Shown: piece after piece, positions 50,754-62,780 of the stretch
How positions within the stretch are numbered: position 1 is the stretch's first letter
Layout: every line of letters begins with the position of its first letter
Origin: Paramecium tetraurelia
Taxonomy: Eukaryota; Ciliophora; Oligohymenophorea; Peniculida; Parameciidae
DNA: 64,000 bases
Direction of reading: 5' to 3'
Assembly (NCBI RefSeq): GCF_000165425.1
Contig: NW_001799544.1
Span: 1 to 64,000, forward strand
Made by a program: the position numbers and the translations under genes
The notes under the pieces: model-generated
Told to the model about the DNA's origin: nothing
Databases searched by the model: none
Seen by the model: the letters and a program-made list of their open reading frames with translations, nothing else

Positions 50754-53461
50754 ATGAAAAATTAGAATAAATTAGAAATTTCGTCTGTATATCCTAATGA
50801 TAGTGATTCTTAAGAGATTTACCCACTATATGACATATCTAGAGCAAGAATTTTTGATACGGAAGACTTTTTATAATAAACATTGTACACTATAATACGA
50901 CAATGTTATGGGTGTAGAAATTTGACTAGAATGTGGCCTAAATTATCATAATAATAGATAACCAAAAGTAAATATGAAAACTATTATCAAAAAATAATCA
51001 ATAATCGAATTTCAAGATTTCCCTAATTGAATGTATAGGCGATTCAATAGATAGAAGGGAAGCGTTATAAAATAGTGCTCTATTCTGAATTAATGTTCAG
51101 ATTGCATCCTCAAAAAATGGTGTGTTGCATTTGTGAAAAGGAAATATTGCTCAGCATTGTAGAGGAACATTCACAATTATGTCTGAAAAAACACATGCTT
51201 AATTAGGACATTTATGCAATATAGGATAAGATCCAGGAGTTATCAGAGGAAATTAACAATAAGGAAATTGAACTCATAACCAAAATAAATTTGTATACTA
51301 AATAAAGGATGTCAGAGAAAAATTTAAGTCATTAAAACAGTCCAGTAATGAACAGAAGCAAATAATAAATTACACTTTCGAAGTTTGCTCAATAAAGCGA
51401 TCAGAGATAAAGAGGATTATAGAGAGCAAAAACAATAAACATCTCAGAAGACAATAGTATAAGTGAATTTCCAACATTCCATTAAAGAAAACCAGGTAGG
51501 AATTTTACTCGTTTAGAATCATCTATGAGCATGAGTCCAGATAGCCAAAAATAAATAAAATGTGCTATATCTTTACTGAAAGTCACTCAATAATATTGTT
51601 AAAAAATATTAAAATAAGATAATTCATTTGTTTTGGACATAGATGCCAAATTTCAATCCTTGATCAAATTAGGGTTACCTGAAATAAACCATTTGAATGA
51701 TGTAAGTGAGTTAATGAAGAGATCTTTGAGTTTGATTACATAACGACTAGCATTAAATAAGCAAGCCAATAAGATTGATGCAGCATAATAGTAATTGCAA
51801 TGTGGATCAATTGAAAAATTAAAAAAAATATTCCAGAAAGGGTTATCAAATTCTTATAAATAAGCAGGAACTTCATAAAATAGTCGAAACAAAAAAGGAG
51901 GGCATAGTGGAGGAAAGGTTAGGATTATGGATTTAGTCAAACCATCCAAATTCAACCAAAGATAATATAAGGAGGATTAGGAAGAATGTTAATATCAAAT
52001 TCAATAAACTCCAATTTAAGAATAGAAAATAGATTCTTTAGAATACATTACATTTTCTCCTTCTGAAGAGAATGCAAATTAAAATACATAATAATTATTA
52101 AACATTCACATTTACTCCCAATAAGAAGATGATGATAGTGATGATGTTCAATAGAATATGTTTATTAGAGGGTATTACTCTGATTCTGGAATCACTCTGA
52201 GAATTCCACAATATAATTAAAAGATGTAATATATGTTATAATATCATTAATTCTAGAATGACAGTGGGATTAAAAGATTTTGAATTCTAAGAGGTATTGG
52301 GTGTGGGAGCATATGGAGCAGTTTGGAAAGTAAGAAAATTAAAAACAAATGATGTTTATGCAATGAAAGTGATTGATACTCAATAGTAATCAAGTCAAAA
52401 CTTTTTTGAAACTCTAAAAGCTGAGAGTACTATATTTTCAGTTCTTGAAGGGGATTTCGTGGCAAAAGCTTACTATTCCTTTAGTCATTCGGATTGTTTG
52501 TTTTATGTCCTTGAATATGTAAAAGGAGGTGATTTTGATAAAATCTTAAGAAAATATGGTGCTTTGGATGAACCCATAGCTAAATTCTACATCGGAGAAT
52601 TACTGTTGGCAATCGAGGCTTTACACAAGAAACAGATCATTCACAGGGATTTGAAACCACAAAACATCTTGATTGATGGAAAAGGTCATTTAAAGTTAAC
52701 GGATTTTGGATTATCAGAAATAGGAATGAAATTATATATGAAACAATCTGAACCTAGTTAAGCTCTTAAGTTGCAACAATAGTTGGATAATAAAATTAAG
52801 GATTTGGTAAGCAGTGAGCCGAAGTCTCCGAGGTTTGATCATTGCATTTCGATAAAGGCCAGCAATCATAATAAACATAGGGTTGTTGGTACTCCAGATT
52901 ATATTGCTCCTGAGGTCATTAGGGGAGAGTCCATAAGCAACGAATCCCTTGATCAATGGAGTTTAGGGGTGATCACTTACGAATTCCTGGTGGGCATCCC
53001 TCCTTTTAATGATGATACGCCAGAAAAGATTTTTGACAACATTTTGCAAAGAAACATTACATGGCCGGAAATTGGAGATGGAGAAAACCAATTGAGTCCC
53101 AAGGCCCAGGACTTTATTGAAAGATTACTGGACCCTAATTACAAAACTAGGATGACTCTTCAAGAAGCCAAACGACATTCTTTTTTTAATGGTTTTAAAA
53201 TCATTTCTTAATTTAGATATCAATTTCGATACTCTTCGTAAATAACCTGCTCCCATCATACCTGATAATGTACCTGACGATCAACCTTTGTTGTTGATTA
53301 AGAAATAGAGAGAGAAGGATAAACTCACAAAATTACTTCGTGATACTTCTAGTGAAAACTCTACCATTTCAAAGTTAGGTGTTGACAATTTATTAAGGCT
53401 TGATTTACTTGTAGAAATGAATTAATAAAAAGCTCATTAATTAAGAAAAAAATATCATTGA
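50754..53461 (+). CDS. AGC kinase of the IRE/Rim15/MAST type with zinc finger
   Basis: 883 residues. Residues about 125-160 hold a C2HC-type finger (CCICEKEILLSIVEEHSQLC) like that of plant IRE kinases and yeast Rim15. A long polar region follows, then the AGC kinase: GVGAYGAVWK, YAMKVI, LEYVKGGDFDKI, HRDLKPQNILI, LTDFGLSE, a long insert of about 65 residues rich in Ser/Lys, then GTPDYIAPEV and the AGC tail (FDTLRKQPAPIIPDNVPDD). The long DFG-to-APE insert is typical of Rim15/MAST/Greatwall. Two introns: 31 nt (52225-52255) and 25 nt (53191-53215). The length is then divisible by three. Rim15-type kinases govern quiescence, PP2A and nutrient responses. Confidence 0.87.
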
Positions 53462-53539
53462 AGCGCTGATATATTTCTACAGAATTGTTTAAAGTGTTAT
53501 TTATAAGCGTATTGAAAGGAATTATTTCTTTAACTTATA

Positions 53540-54345
53540 ATGTAATAAAAATATATGAGACCTTTGACATCCGCCAGTCCAAACAAGGTACCAATATCGA
53601 ACTTTGCCAGTGTCGATCGCGATAAAACAAGAGGGCAAACCTACATTTCTTAATACACCAAAGTCGAGGATGTTTAATCCCCGAAAAGTCAGAATAATAA
53701 TTTAAATGTTTCTCAATAAAATGAAATCCAAACACTCAAAAAGCTTGTCATTTAGTTAGATTCCAGAATAAACCAATAAAATGAAACAATTACTTAAATT
53801 AAAACTGACCTGGAGAAAATGAAGGAGTTAAACTCAGAATTATAGGAAAAATTAAAAATGGCTGCCTCTCCAACTTTTCCAAATTCCAATAACCTTGATA
53901 GAAGAGCAGTCGATGATCAAAAAAAAATAAAATAAGAAATCATGTAATTGGGAAACAAGTTTTCTGAAATGGTATATTAAATTTTAATTAATTACAAGAA
54001 AGTTGATTATGAAACCAAGCAGATGTCATTGGAAGAAAAAGTGCGATCAATCCAAATCTCTTTTGAAAACAGAATGAAGATATTCTTTGAATCCAAGATG
54101 GAATTCGAAGATATTTATAATTCAATCAACTAATTAGGTATTAATAGACATAACAAAAAGCAAATGAGTTGAGTCTCTTAAAAGAAAAAACCAGTCCCGC
54201 CGATACGATTAATGAAACCTACCATGTGGACTAGAAAGGATACCTGATGGACTCATAAAATAACTACTTGCTTGATAAAGGGCAAATGATAAAACTGAAT
54301 GAAAAATAAATTTCATATTTAAAGCAACATCATAAATTATTATGA
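53540..54345 (+). CDS. Coiled-coil protein
   Basis: 260 residues, one 23-nt intron ending in AAG (near 54139-54161), length divisible by three. A basic N-terminus (QKYMRPLTSASPNKVP) is followed by a heptad-rich centre (IQTLKKLVIQLDSRINQ, IKTDLEKMKELNSELQEKLK) and a polar C-terminus (KGYLMDSQNNYLLDKGQM). No family recognised. Likely a structural or scaffold protein. The ATG at 53540 is followed in frame by another at 53555. Confidence 0.65.
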
Positions 54346-54367
54346 TACATTAAATTATTTATTCTCC

Positions 54368-55020
54368 TTGTACTTCAACGGTTTTTCAGGCAAAATAATA
54401 TCACCATTTTCTTGCATTTCGCTCCTAATTTTTTTATATAGAAAAACACTCGTTTGGTTTTATTTTTTATATATATATAATCATCAAAGATTATTATTTA
54501 ATATTGATTATAAAACTCTTTATGAGTTAACATTTCATAATACTTCATTAATTACTCATAAATTTATATTATTAGCACTATTAGCAATCTTTCGAGACTC
54601 AATAAAGCTCCTAATTTGTTTGAAAATATTGATTAATTGATCCTTTACAAGACTTTACTTCTGCTTGTATTTTTATTTATTGAAATTAAAGACTTGGTTA
54701 ATTTATACAAGTGGATAAATTGATTGGTTAGGAATGGCGATTCTTTTGAGTTACTTCTCTTGTGTTTTTATGTAAATTTATTAAGTATTCTTTTGAAAAT
54801 ATTGAATTTAGTTGAATTATTGTATGGAAAACAAATTCTGAAAAGGGAATCCCAATTGGAAGTGTTTGAAACTTGGTAGATACTCATTTTATATAAGAAT
54901 GATTCGTTTGAATGAGAGTGGGGTGAGTTCGAGACTGTTTAGGAGTGAGTTTTAATTTATAATTAATGTTTAATTTATATATGTTAAAGCATATTAAAAA
55001 TAATAATGCTAGTTTTTATG
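54368..55020 (+). CDS. Probable small membrane protein, model uncertain
   Basis: Family not recognised. Hydrophobic, protein-like frames run along the plus strand: FILLALLAIFRDSIKLLICL, then RLYFCLYFYLLKLKTWLIY and MAILLSYFSCVFMQIYQ. Two introns of 27 nt and 24 nt (ends AAG) near 54776-54834 join this to YWNPNWKCLKLGRYSFY and a polar tail ending near 55020. An in-frame TGA near 54636 separates the first hydrophobic block from the rest and is not explained. It may mark two genes, or the true start may be downstream. Confidence 0.35.
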
Positions 55021-55098
55021 ACAGGATATTGATTATTATTATTATTATTATAAATTTATGTTAAAAATAATCATTCTAAATCTATAAATAAATTAAAT

Positions 55099-58000
55099 AT
55101 GCTTAGATTTGTAGCCAGAAATCTCAATAATGTTTATAAATTTTCCGAATTGTAAAAGTTTGGAGTCTCTTTTCTTGGTTCTGGAAATGCAGAATATTTG
55201 GAAAATCTATTCGACTAATGGTACTTGGATAACAAATCAGTCCCTGCCACTTGGGATTCATATTTTAGACAAGTTTTGGAATCGAACAATTTTGATTTCA
55301 CTCCAGAGCCATTAAAGGGATAAGCTGTTTCTCTTAAATTGGATGTATGATAATCTATATGAAAATTAGGGGCAATCAGGTGTTAGGAAATTATTGAGTG
55401 ATCATTTCAGAGTGTTGTTGCTAATAAACAAATACAGGCATAGAGGACATGAGAAGTCATAGGTGGATCCTTTGGACTTGGAGCACATTTAACAAATAGG
55501 CAAAGTGAAAGGATATACAAAATTGGATTATAGTGAATTTTTCACAGAAGAGGATTTAGACAGAGGATTTTATATTCATGCTATCGGAAGCACAGGAATC
55601 ACAAAGGACAAATAGAGTAAGAGATTTTAATAGTAATTAGTGATGAAATTGAGAGACTTGATAAATTACTTAGAAAAGGCCTATTGTGGAAAAATATCAT
55701 ATGAATACATGCATATTCAATCAAACGAGGAAAGAGATTGGTTTAGACATCAAATAGAGAAGTACGATGAATTCATGCCTAGCAAAGAGTAGAAATTGAA
55801 AACCTTTGAGAGGTATGAATTAAAATGATAGAAAAATAGATTGGGATAGGAACACGCCTTCAGTACATTTTTGCAGAAGAAATTCAATACATCAAAGAGA
55901 TTTGGTATAGAGGGATGCGATTCAATGATTTCTGGGTTGTAATCTTTGATTGACGAGGCAGCAAAAGCAGGGGCAGAACATGTAGTATTTGGAATGGCAC
56001 ACAGAGGAAGACTAAATACATTATACAATGTATTTTAGAAGTCAGCAGAAGAAATCATGGTTGAATTCTAGGATTTGAAGAGTACTTTTAATGAGGATAT
56101 TTGGGGTAATTCTGGAGATGTGAAATATCATTTGGGTTCAGTTCATAATGTGCAATTTGGAGATAAGAAATTAAGATTGGAAATGCTACCAAATCCATCT
56201 CACTTAGAAACTGTGGATCCATGTGTATATGGAAAAGTCAGGGCTATCTAAGATTATTTCCAAGATTCAAGGAGAGAAAAAGCCTTTGGAGTATTGATTC
56301 ATGGAGATGCTGCAGTTTCAGGTTAAGGAATAGTTTATGAGGCTTTACAAATGGCAGATTTAGAAGGCTATAAGTCAGGTGGTATCATTCATGTGGTGTC
56401 CAACAATTAAATTGGATTCACTACTGTTCCTAAGGACAGCAGATCTGGATTATATTGCACAGATATTGCTCATGCTATTTAAGCACCAGTCATTCATGTC
56501 AATGCTGATGAACCTGAACTAGTAGACAAAAGTGTTTAAGATAGCCACTGAGTTCAGATACAAGTTTAAGAGAGATATCTTTATTGATTTGGTTGGATAT
56601 AGAAGATATGGTCATAATGAATAAGATCAACCTAAATTCACTTAACCTATTATGTATGAGAAGATTGATAAGGCTCCTCCTGTCTTTATTAAATATAGTG
56701 ACAAGTTGGTTGCCTAAGGAATTGTGACAAAAGAACAAGTGGACAAATTGATGAAGACTCATGAAGAGAACTTGGAACTAGCTTACCAAAAGTCAAGATA
56801 AATGGATTACAATCTCAAGGATTGGCAACCTGTGCCTTGGGAAATGATTAAAGTTCCAGTCCTTTGGGGAAGAATCAAAGACACTGGTGTTCCTTTGAAT
56901 GTTTTAAAAACATTAGGAGAGAAAATTAATAAGATTCCAAATGAATTCAATGCTCACCCATAAATCAGAAAATTCTATGACGAAAGATTGTCATGGATTC
57001 AAAAGGATTAGCCTATTGATTTTGCCTCTGCTGAAGCCCTAGCATTTGGAACTCTTCTTCATGAAGGATTCAATGTTAGATTATCTGGAGAAGACGTGTA
57101 AAGGGCTACATTCTCTCACAGACATGCTGTTTTACATGACTAAAAGGATCCTAATGGTTAGGATTATGTGCCTTTGAATGCTGTTATTCCAAAGGGATAA
57201 GAACATAGACTCAGTATTTATAACTCTCATTTGTCTGAATACGGAGTTCTAGGGTTCGATTATGGGTACTCCATCACAAATCCAAATACATTAGTATTGT
57301 GGGAGGCATAATTTGGTGATTTTGCAAATGGAGCCTAAATCATTATCGATAATTATATAGCTAGTGCAGAATCCAAATGGGATGTTGATAGTGGATTGGT
57401 TATGTTGTTACCAAATGGTATGGATGGACAAGGACCAGAACACAGTTCAGGGAGAGTTGAAAGATTTTTATAATTGAGTGATGATGATCCTGCAGTTTTT
57501 GAAAAAAATCTTGGAGGTAATTTAATTATTTATATGTCTTATAGTCAGATTAACTAGATAGATGAGAAATTCCAATATGCAAATTGTTCAATGCACCACT
57601 CCAGCTAATTATTTCCATGCTCTCAGAAGATAATTAAGAAGAGATTTCAGAAAACCATTAATAGCTATGACATCCAAGAGACTCTTGAGATTGCAAGCTG
57701 CCAAATCTAAGCTTACTGAACTTACTACTCAATTCAATTAGGTTTATGATGAAGCTTTTCCTGAATTCCTTGTCGAACCAAATCAAGTTAAGAGAGTTAT
57801 TTTGTGTTCTGGACAAGTGTATTATGATCTTCTCAAGAAAAGGGAAGACCTCAAATAGAATGTAATGCTATTTTAATTAATTATTGTAGAATGTGGCAAT
57901 CCTGAGAATTGAATAGTTGGCTCCATTTCCTTATGAGTTCTTACAAAAAGTTATTGGCAAGTACAACAAAGCAGAATTTGTTTGGGTCTAAGAGGAGCAC

Positions 58001-58186
58001 ATGAATTATGGACCTTGGGCATTTGTTAGACCAAGAATTCAAAGTGTATTAGCGAAAACTACAAATGTTTCTAATTCCCCCATTTAATACATTGGCAGAA
58101 GACCAAGTGGATCGCCAGCTACTGGTTTTCATCAATTACATGAGAAAGAATTTTAGACTCTATTATAAAAGGCCTTTGAAATTTGA
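55099..58186 (+). CDS. 2-oxoglutarate dehydrogenase E1 component
   Basis: Thiamine-diphosphate-dependent decarboxylase of the mitochondrial TCA-cycle complex, about 992 residues, the family's usual size. A presequence-like start ([15 protein letters not shown]) precedes [15 protein letters not shown]. Cofactor and active-site landmarks: [83 protein letters not shown] and [15 protein letters not shown]. Four introns (25, 27, 28, 28 nt). Their removal leaves one base too many. The extra base lies near 56522-56540, where an A-run shifts the frame inside a conserved helix. A 19-nt GT...AAG stretch there could be spliced to restore frame but would delete six conserved residues. Confidence 0.93.
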
Positions 58187-58283
58187 TAAATTATGTTATA
58201 TTATTTTCGATGTTTATCAGCCCTATAAATCTCATTAATGAAATATCAAAGAGAAATAAGCATTCCATAATTTTATTATTTTA

Positions 58284-60182
58284 ATGCTCACCTAAGATGT
58301 CATATTCTATTCTATCGCTTCTACAATCCTGTTCCTGTACGTCTTATATTTGATATGGGAATACTCAGCAAAGGATGTGCCCTTATATATTAAGATTTTA
58401 ACCTTTATATCTTGGACCCTAACCTTTTCAATTGTATTGGTCCTACCAATTGACATTGCTAATGTTTATTATTCAATCGTTAATCTTAGTCAACCAAACA
58501 GCATGATGAAACCTAATAGTTAGAAACCATGGGGAACATCAAAGTATTATGGAGGATTATGTATTGGGGAAACTTCTTTTTGGCATGGTACAAATTCATA
58601 TTATGCAGGTTGGTCTTACCCTTTTTTTAAGATTATGAAGGCTCCGGAGATTTCGATATCAAAGGTAAAATAAAGTACTCTTTGAAAAAGAATTTAACAA
58701 TATATGGAGTGGGAACTGTAATAATTATTGGATTAGCCATCTATTTATTGATCAAGGATAATTTCGACTCAGCTCATGTGGAAGGGGTTCTCATAGGAGT
58801 GAGCAATTTCTTGTAATCTAAACTTGTTAATCATTTAGTGGTTTGCTCCTCGTTGTCATTCTTTTGGGATAAGGTTTAGTAGCAATTCCAAAACTATACT
58901 ACAGGGAACATAAGGAGGAAGAAGTCTTGGAGTAGTGTTATCAATAAGCTGTGCTATTAGATGAGCAAAGAACTGAGAAAACCTATGAACTGGAAGACAT
59001 TTGTAGGGTTGTAATATATTGTAAAATACGTAGACCCTTCAATTGTTGCAGAATGAATACTCCGATAGCGAATTCAGTAGATATTTGATGATCATTCTGC
59101 AAAACATTCCTTAGGAATTTCAAAAGAGCATCAGACACACCTTATAAAAGTACAATGCTTCCAACATACCAGATAAATACAAACCATTGAATCTAGATGT
59201 ATTGGCTTCCATACACAAGTATGTGAAATGCCTTATGTTTGATTTACAAAGAATTCAAACCAAGCTCAATATTGCTAATTAGTAGGCATTGAAGTTTGAA
59301 AGGAAAGACTTAGCAGATGATGAGACATAATTTGAAACAAAATTGTCTAAAATGATATATAAGATTTCTATTATTTGGAATCTAAGGCTCAGAAAATATT
59401 ACTGTGTGTTTTTGGCCATAACCTATGCCCTTCTTAGTTTATTAATCCTATTTTGTGAGTTAATCACTTTTGTGGCCAAAACGAACAAGAATTTGAACCC
59501 CTATTACTTATTACTGTCCTCCATCAACAGGTATTATTTAACTGAACTTGTTTTGCTCTTGCCTTTGCTTTATATGATGTTTTGCACCTATTATGGCTTG
59601 TTTGCAATGAAAATCTCTGGATTGATTTCATTCAATAAACATCATCATACAGATGCTCCTAGCTTAATGTTTGGTTCTATGTATTTATATTTCATATTTT
59701 GTAAGTAACTTTGCCAGAGTGAGTTTCCCCTTGTGTTTCAATTTCATTCAAATTACAGACATATTGGAAGATTAGGCCACTTCTTTCAGTGAGACAGTAG
59801 GGAATCTGGCAGAGTCTCTTTTTGTATAGAGTTACAAAACCATACTGCCCTTGATGTTGTTGATTATGTGCTTTTTCAATTTATTCAATATTGGTGATAA
59901 GTTGATGAGGACTATAGGTTTGGGATAATATGCTCAATAGGAGAGGATATCAGGAATGAGTTTGTAAGGAAAGAAGATTATAGAGTAAGGTATATTTGAT
60001 TGTAATATTTAAAAGAAAGAGAGCTGAGGAAGAAGAGCAATGTTAATGAGAGCAATTCTCAGATTGTATTTCAGGAATTGCAGATTATGCCAAAAAGCAA
60101 GGTCCAGGATGAAGAGGAGACTTCAAGAAAAAACTCATAAAATTAGGGAATTAGAAATTTTGATTAAATTCTAAGCATTTGA
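58284..60182 (+). CDS. LMBRD2-family multi-span membrane protein
   Basis: About 585 residues, nine or so spans. TFSIVLVLPIDIANVYYSI, then WRIMYWGNFFLAW, LPFFQDYEGSGDFDIKGK, VEGVLIGVSNF, GLVAIPKLYY, a cytosolic helical loop, further spans and LMFGSMYL match LMBRD2. Human LMBRD2 associates with beta2-adrenoceptor signalling; the wider family has receptor-like and transporter-like members. Introns: 23 nt (GTT...CAG), 21, 26, 26 (GTT), probably 19 (ends GAG) and 26 nt (ends AAG). The total leaves a length divisible by three. The start at 58284 gives MLTQDVIFYS. Confidence 0.8.
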
Positions 60183-60209
60183 ATTATATATATTTTACTT
60201 TTAATTAAT

Positions 60210-61203
60210 ATGGACTCATAGTAACAATAAGATTAAAAATAACCTTCAAGCATTGGACAAGCAATTAAATAATAGGTCTTGAAGGCTTGGCAACCCGTTC
60301 CTACACTTAACTCCACCATTATTTTGTTTGGCATATTGAGTGTTTATTTTCTAAGCATGGGTATTGTACTTAATGTGTATTCTGGGAAAATTAACCAATA
60401 AAGTTTCAGATATGATGCCTTTTGTTAAGGATATCCCATATGCGATTTTACAATAGCTCTGGACACCAATTACACAGCTCCAGTCTATATATATTATTAG
60501 TTGGATAACTTCTATTAGAATCAAAGAAGGTAGTGATTCTCAAGATTTATTGTTTAGATACATCACATCAAAATCAGTAGAATAGTTGTCTGGAACAAAG
60601 GGATTGGGAGTAGATGATTTAAGTTCATGTTATCCCGTCATCACTAATGCTTAAATGAATAAGACTGTAGCAATAGATGGCACACCTTTAACACCAACAG
60701 CTCCAGCAATTCCATGTGGTTTGATTGCTCAAAGTTTATTTAATGATACATTTGATATTTCCTACGAATTAAACAATGGCACTCTAATTAAAGTTCCTGT
60801 GTCAAGCCAAGGCATAGCTTGGCCAACTGATCTAGAGGTTTACCAGAACACAGATGCCAGTTAATAGTGGTACAATGTTACGGATGAAAGGTTCATTGTT
60901 TGGATGAGAGTGGCAGCAATGCCAAATTTTAGAAAGCTTTGGGGAGTGATCAACCAAGATCTTCCATAGGGTCGTTATTCCATAGTAATTACAAATAGTA
61001 ATCCATATTATTAATATAGATTATGATTCAAGTCAATATGGAGGCAAGAAATATATAGTATTTTCAACAACCAATTAATTTGGAGGTAAAAACGAATTTT
61101 TGTCTGTTGCCTACATATGCGTGGGTGTAGCATCGTCTTTAGTACAACTATTGGATTTTGTCTGAAGAAGTATTTCTCAAGAGCTGTTCCGAAAAAAATC
61201 TGA
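60210..61203 (+). CDS. CDC50/LEM3-family P4-ATPase subunit
   Basis: Accessory subunit that escorts P4-ATPase flippases from the ER and supports their activity. About 314 residues. A Gln-rich cytosolic N-terminus is followed by LKAWQPVPTLNSTIILFGI into the first membrane span. A large luminal loop contains several N-glycosylation sites and cysteines (CQGYPICDF, APAIPCGLIAQSLFNDTF), then GRYSIVITN/NYDSSQYGGKKYIVFSTT and FGGKNEFLSVAYICVG leading to the second span. Introns: 28 nt (60533-60560) and 22 nt (near 60996). The last span reads on only after a frame change near 61120 (SIVFSTTIGFCLKKYFSR). A P4-ATPase-like cyclase is encoded 50 kb away. Confidence 0.9.
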
Positions 61204-61912
61204 ATTAATATTTAAATCCTATCGTTGAAAATTAATTTAAATAAATTAAAACTTAGTAAAGATTTACAAAACCTCATTCTCAATAGTTCTATTTCTTCTT
61301 GATTTCTCTAATAAATTATATTTAAATTAATAAAGTTTTCTAGAATTCCATCCAAATTCTATGTTATCAAAGTATATTCTATTATTTTCATGAATGTTTC
61401 ACCTTAACAAATAAGGATGTAAAATGAATTTTACCACCTTCTATTTAATTGAAATACTTCCAATTAGAATAGGTTAATTTCGATATAACTTTACAATTTA
61501 TTCATTTAAATTTCTAGATACTTTATTGTTTTTAATAGTAATTTGATATAGTTGAATACAAGAGACATAAATTAGAGTTCCTAATCATATTCTACTAATG
61601 ATAATCAATTAAATATTACATAAAGAGGTTGATTATCTGCTTTCATATTTTAGATTTTGCATCCACAATAATTGTATTTAGTACATTTTAAATTTATTAT
61701 TTATCAATATATTGTATTTTATAACGTTCACTTCACTAATAAGTATTTTGAACTAAATATAATTCAAAAATAGAAAAATATGAAAATTTGACGTTTATTT
61801 GAGTGATACAGGTTACATAAAGAATTGAGATGGTTCTGAAATTTAGATGGTTCTTAGTTGATCAGGAGAATGAGAAAATCGAATTTGAATATTTTTATTA
61901 ATTAATTATAAA
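61204..61912. other. Intergenic, AT-rich
   Basis: About 710 bp, the longest spacer in the right half, about as AT-rich as any part of the window. No open frame, RNA fold or repeat of note. Unexplained length for this compact genome. Confidence 0.5.
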
Positions 61913-62446
61913 ATGGATGAATACTAAGTGTTTTTTAAAGCCAAATGTATAGAGTATCAAAAAAACAAAGTTGATATTTCAAGAGAGGAAATGATGATAG
62001 AGATATCAGAAATGTGGGAACAATACAAAAGAGAAAACGATTCAAAACAAATCAATGGGAATGAACAAATTTATTTTCAAATTTTTGATTTTCTTCTTAC
62101 TAAGCAACAAAAAGAATACGAAAGACAATAACTGGATTCAATTAACTATCCAGCCTCTCAACCATGTTATTAAAGGAAAAAAAAAATTTAAGCTCCAACT
62201 ATTCAAATTTCATATTGTACAAGTGAACCTAAATTTGTCATTGAAGCTCGGAATCTAGCCATGGAAATACTGAGAGAATTCAAAGTTAACATAATCAAAA
62301 GTTAAATACATCATTCATCAAAAAACATATCCGTAGTCCTGTATTAAGAAACTAAAAATATTGAATTATGGTCTTATTTAAGAGATGGGCCCCTAGATTA
62401 CACAAAAATATTTGCTTTAATTTCAAAGTATGTTCAAAGACTGTGA
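61913..62446 (+). CDS. Rdx/selenoprotein W-like domain protein
   Basis: Intronless, 177 residues. The first 90 residues are charged and helical (FFKAKCIEYQKNKVDISREE, EISEMWEQYKREN) and may be an HMG-box-like region, though this is weak. The C-terminal 90 residues fit the Rdx thioredoxin-like fold of SelW/SelT/SelH: IQISYCTSEPKFVIEARNLA, a central strand KNISVVLYQETKN, and ELWSYLRDGPLDYTKIFALI. The family's redox CxxU/CxxC reads CTSE here, so only the first Cys remains. Without a second thiol or Sec it should not act as a normal redoxin. Alternatives: a pseudo-enzyme or a coincidental match. Confidence 0.55.
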
Positions 62447-62780
62447 ATTATTATATTTTTCTCATTAAAATTTAACTACATTTAATTAGTAGTATTCTTA
62501 AAAAAGCTATGTAATATCTTTAAATCGAAATAATCGACTGCAGATACCATTGAAATAAGATAATAAGAGCCATTTTTTCTATTTAAAAAATCAGTTAATC
62601 TCTAAAATAAATTAGTTCAATATTTTATGATATTAATTAAAATAGTGAAGTATGGAGACATAGAATGTATACTAATTCTTTATCAATATAAATTAGTAAA
62701 ATAATTATTCTCTGGAATTATTATATATAATTTTATTAAACTATGTATATATTGTTTTTGTTGAACTTAATATTTGTTAC
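62447..62780. other. Intergenic between convergent genes
   Basis: About 335 bp. AT-rich, no gene or RNA seen. Confidence 0.45.
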
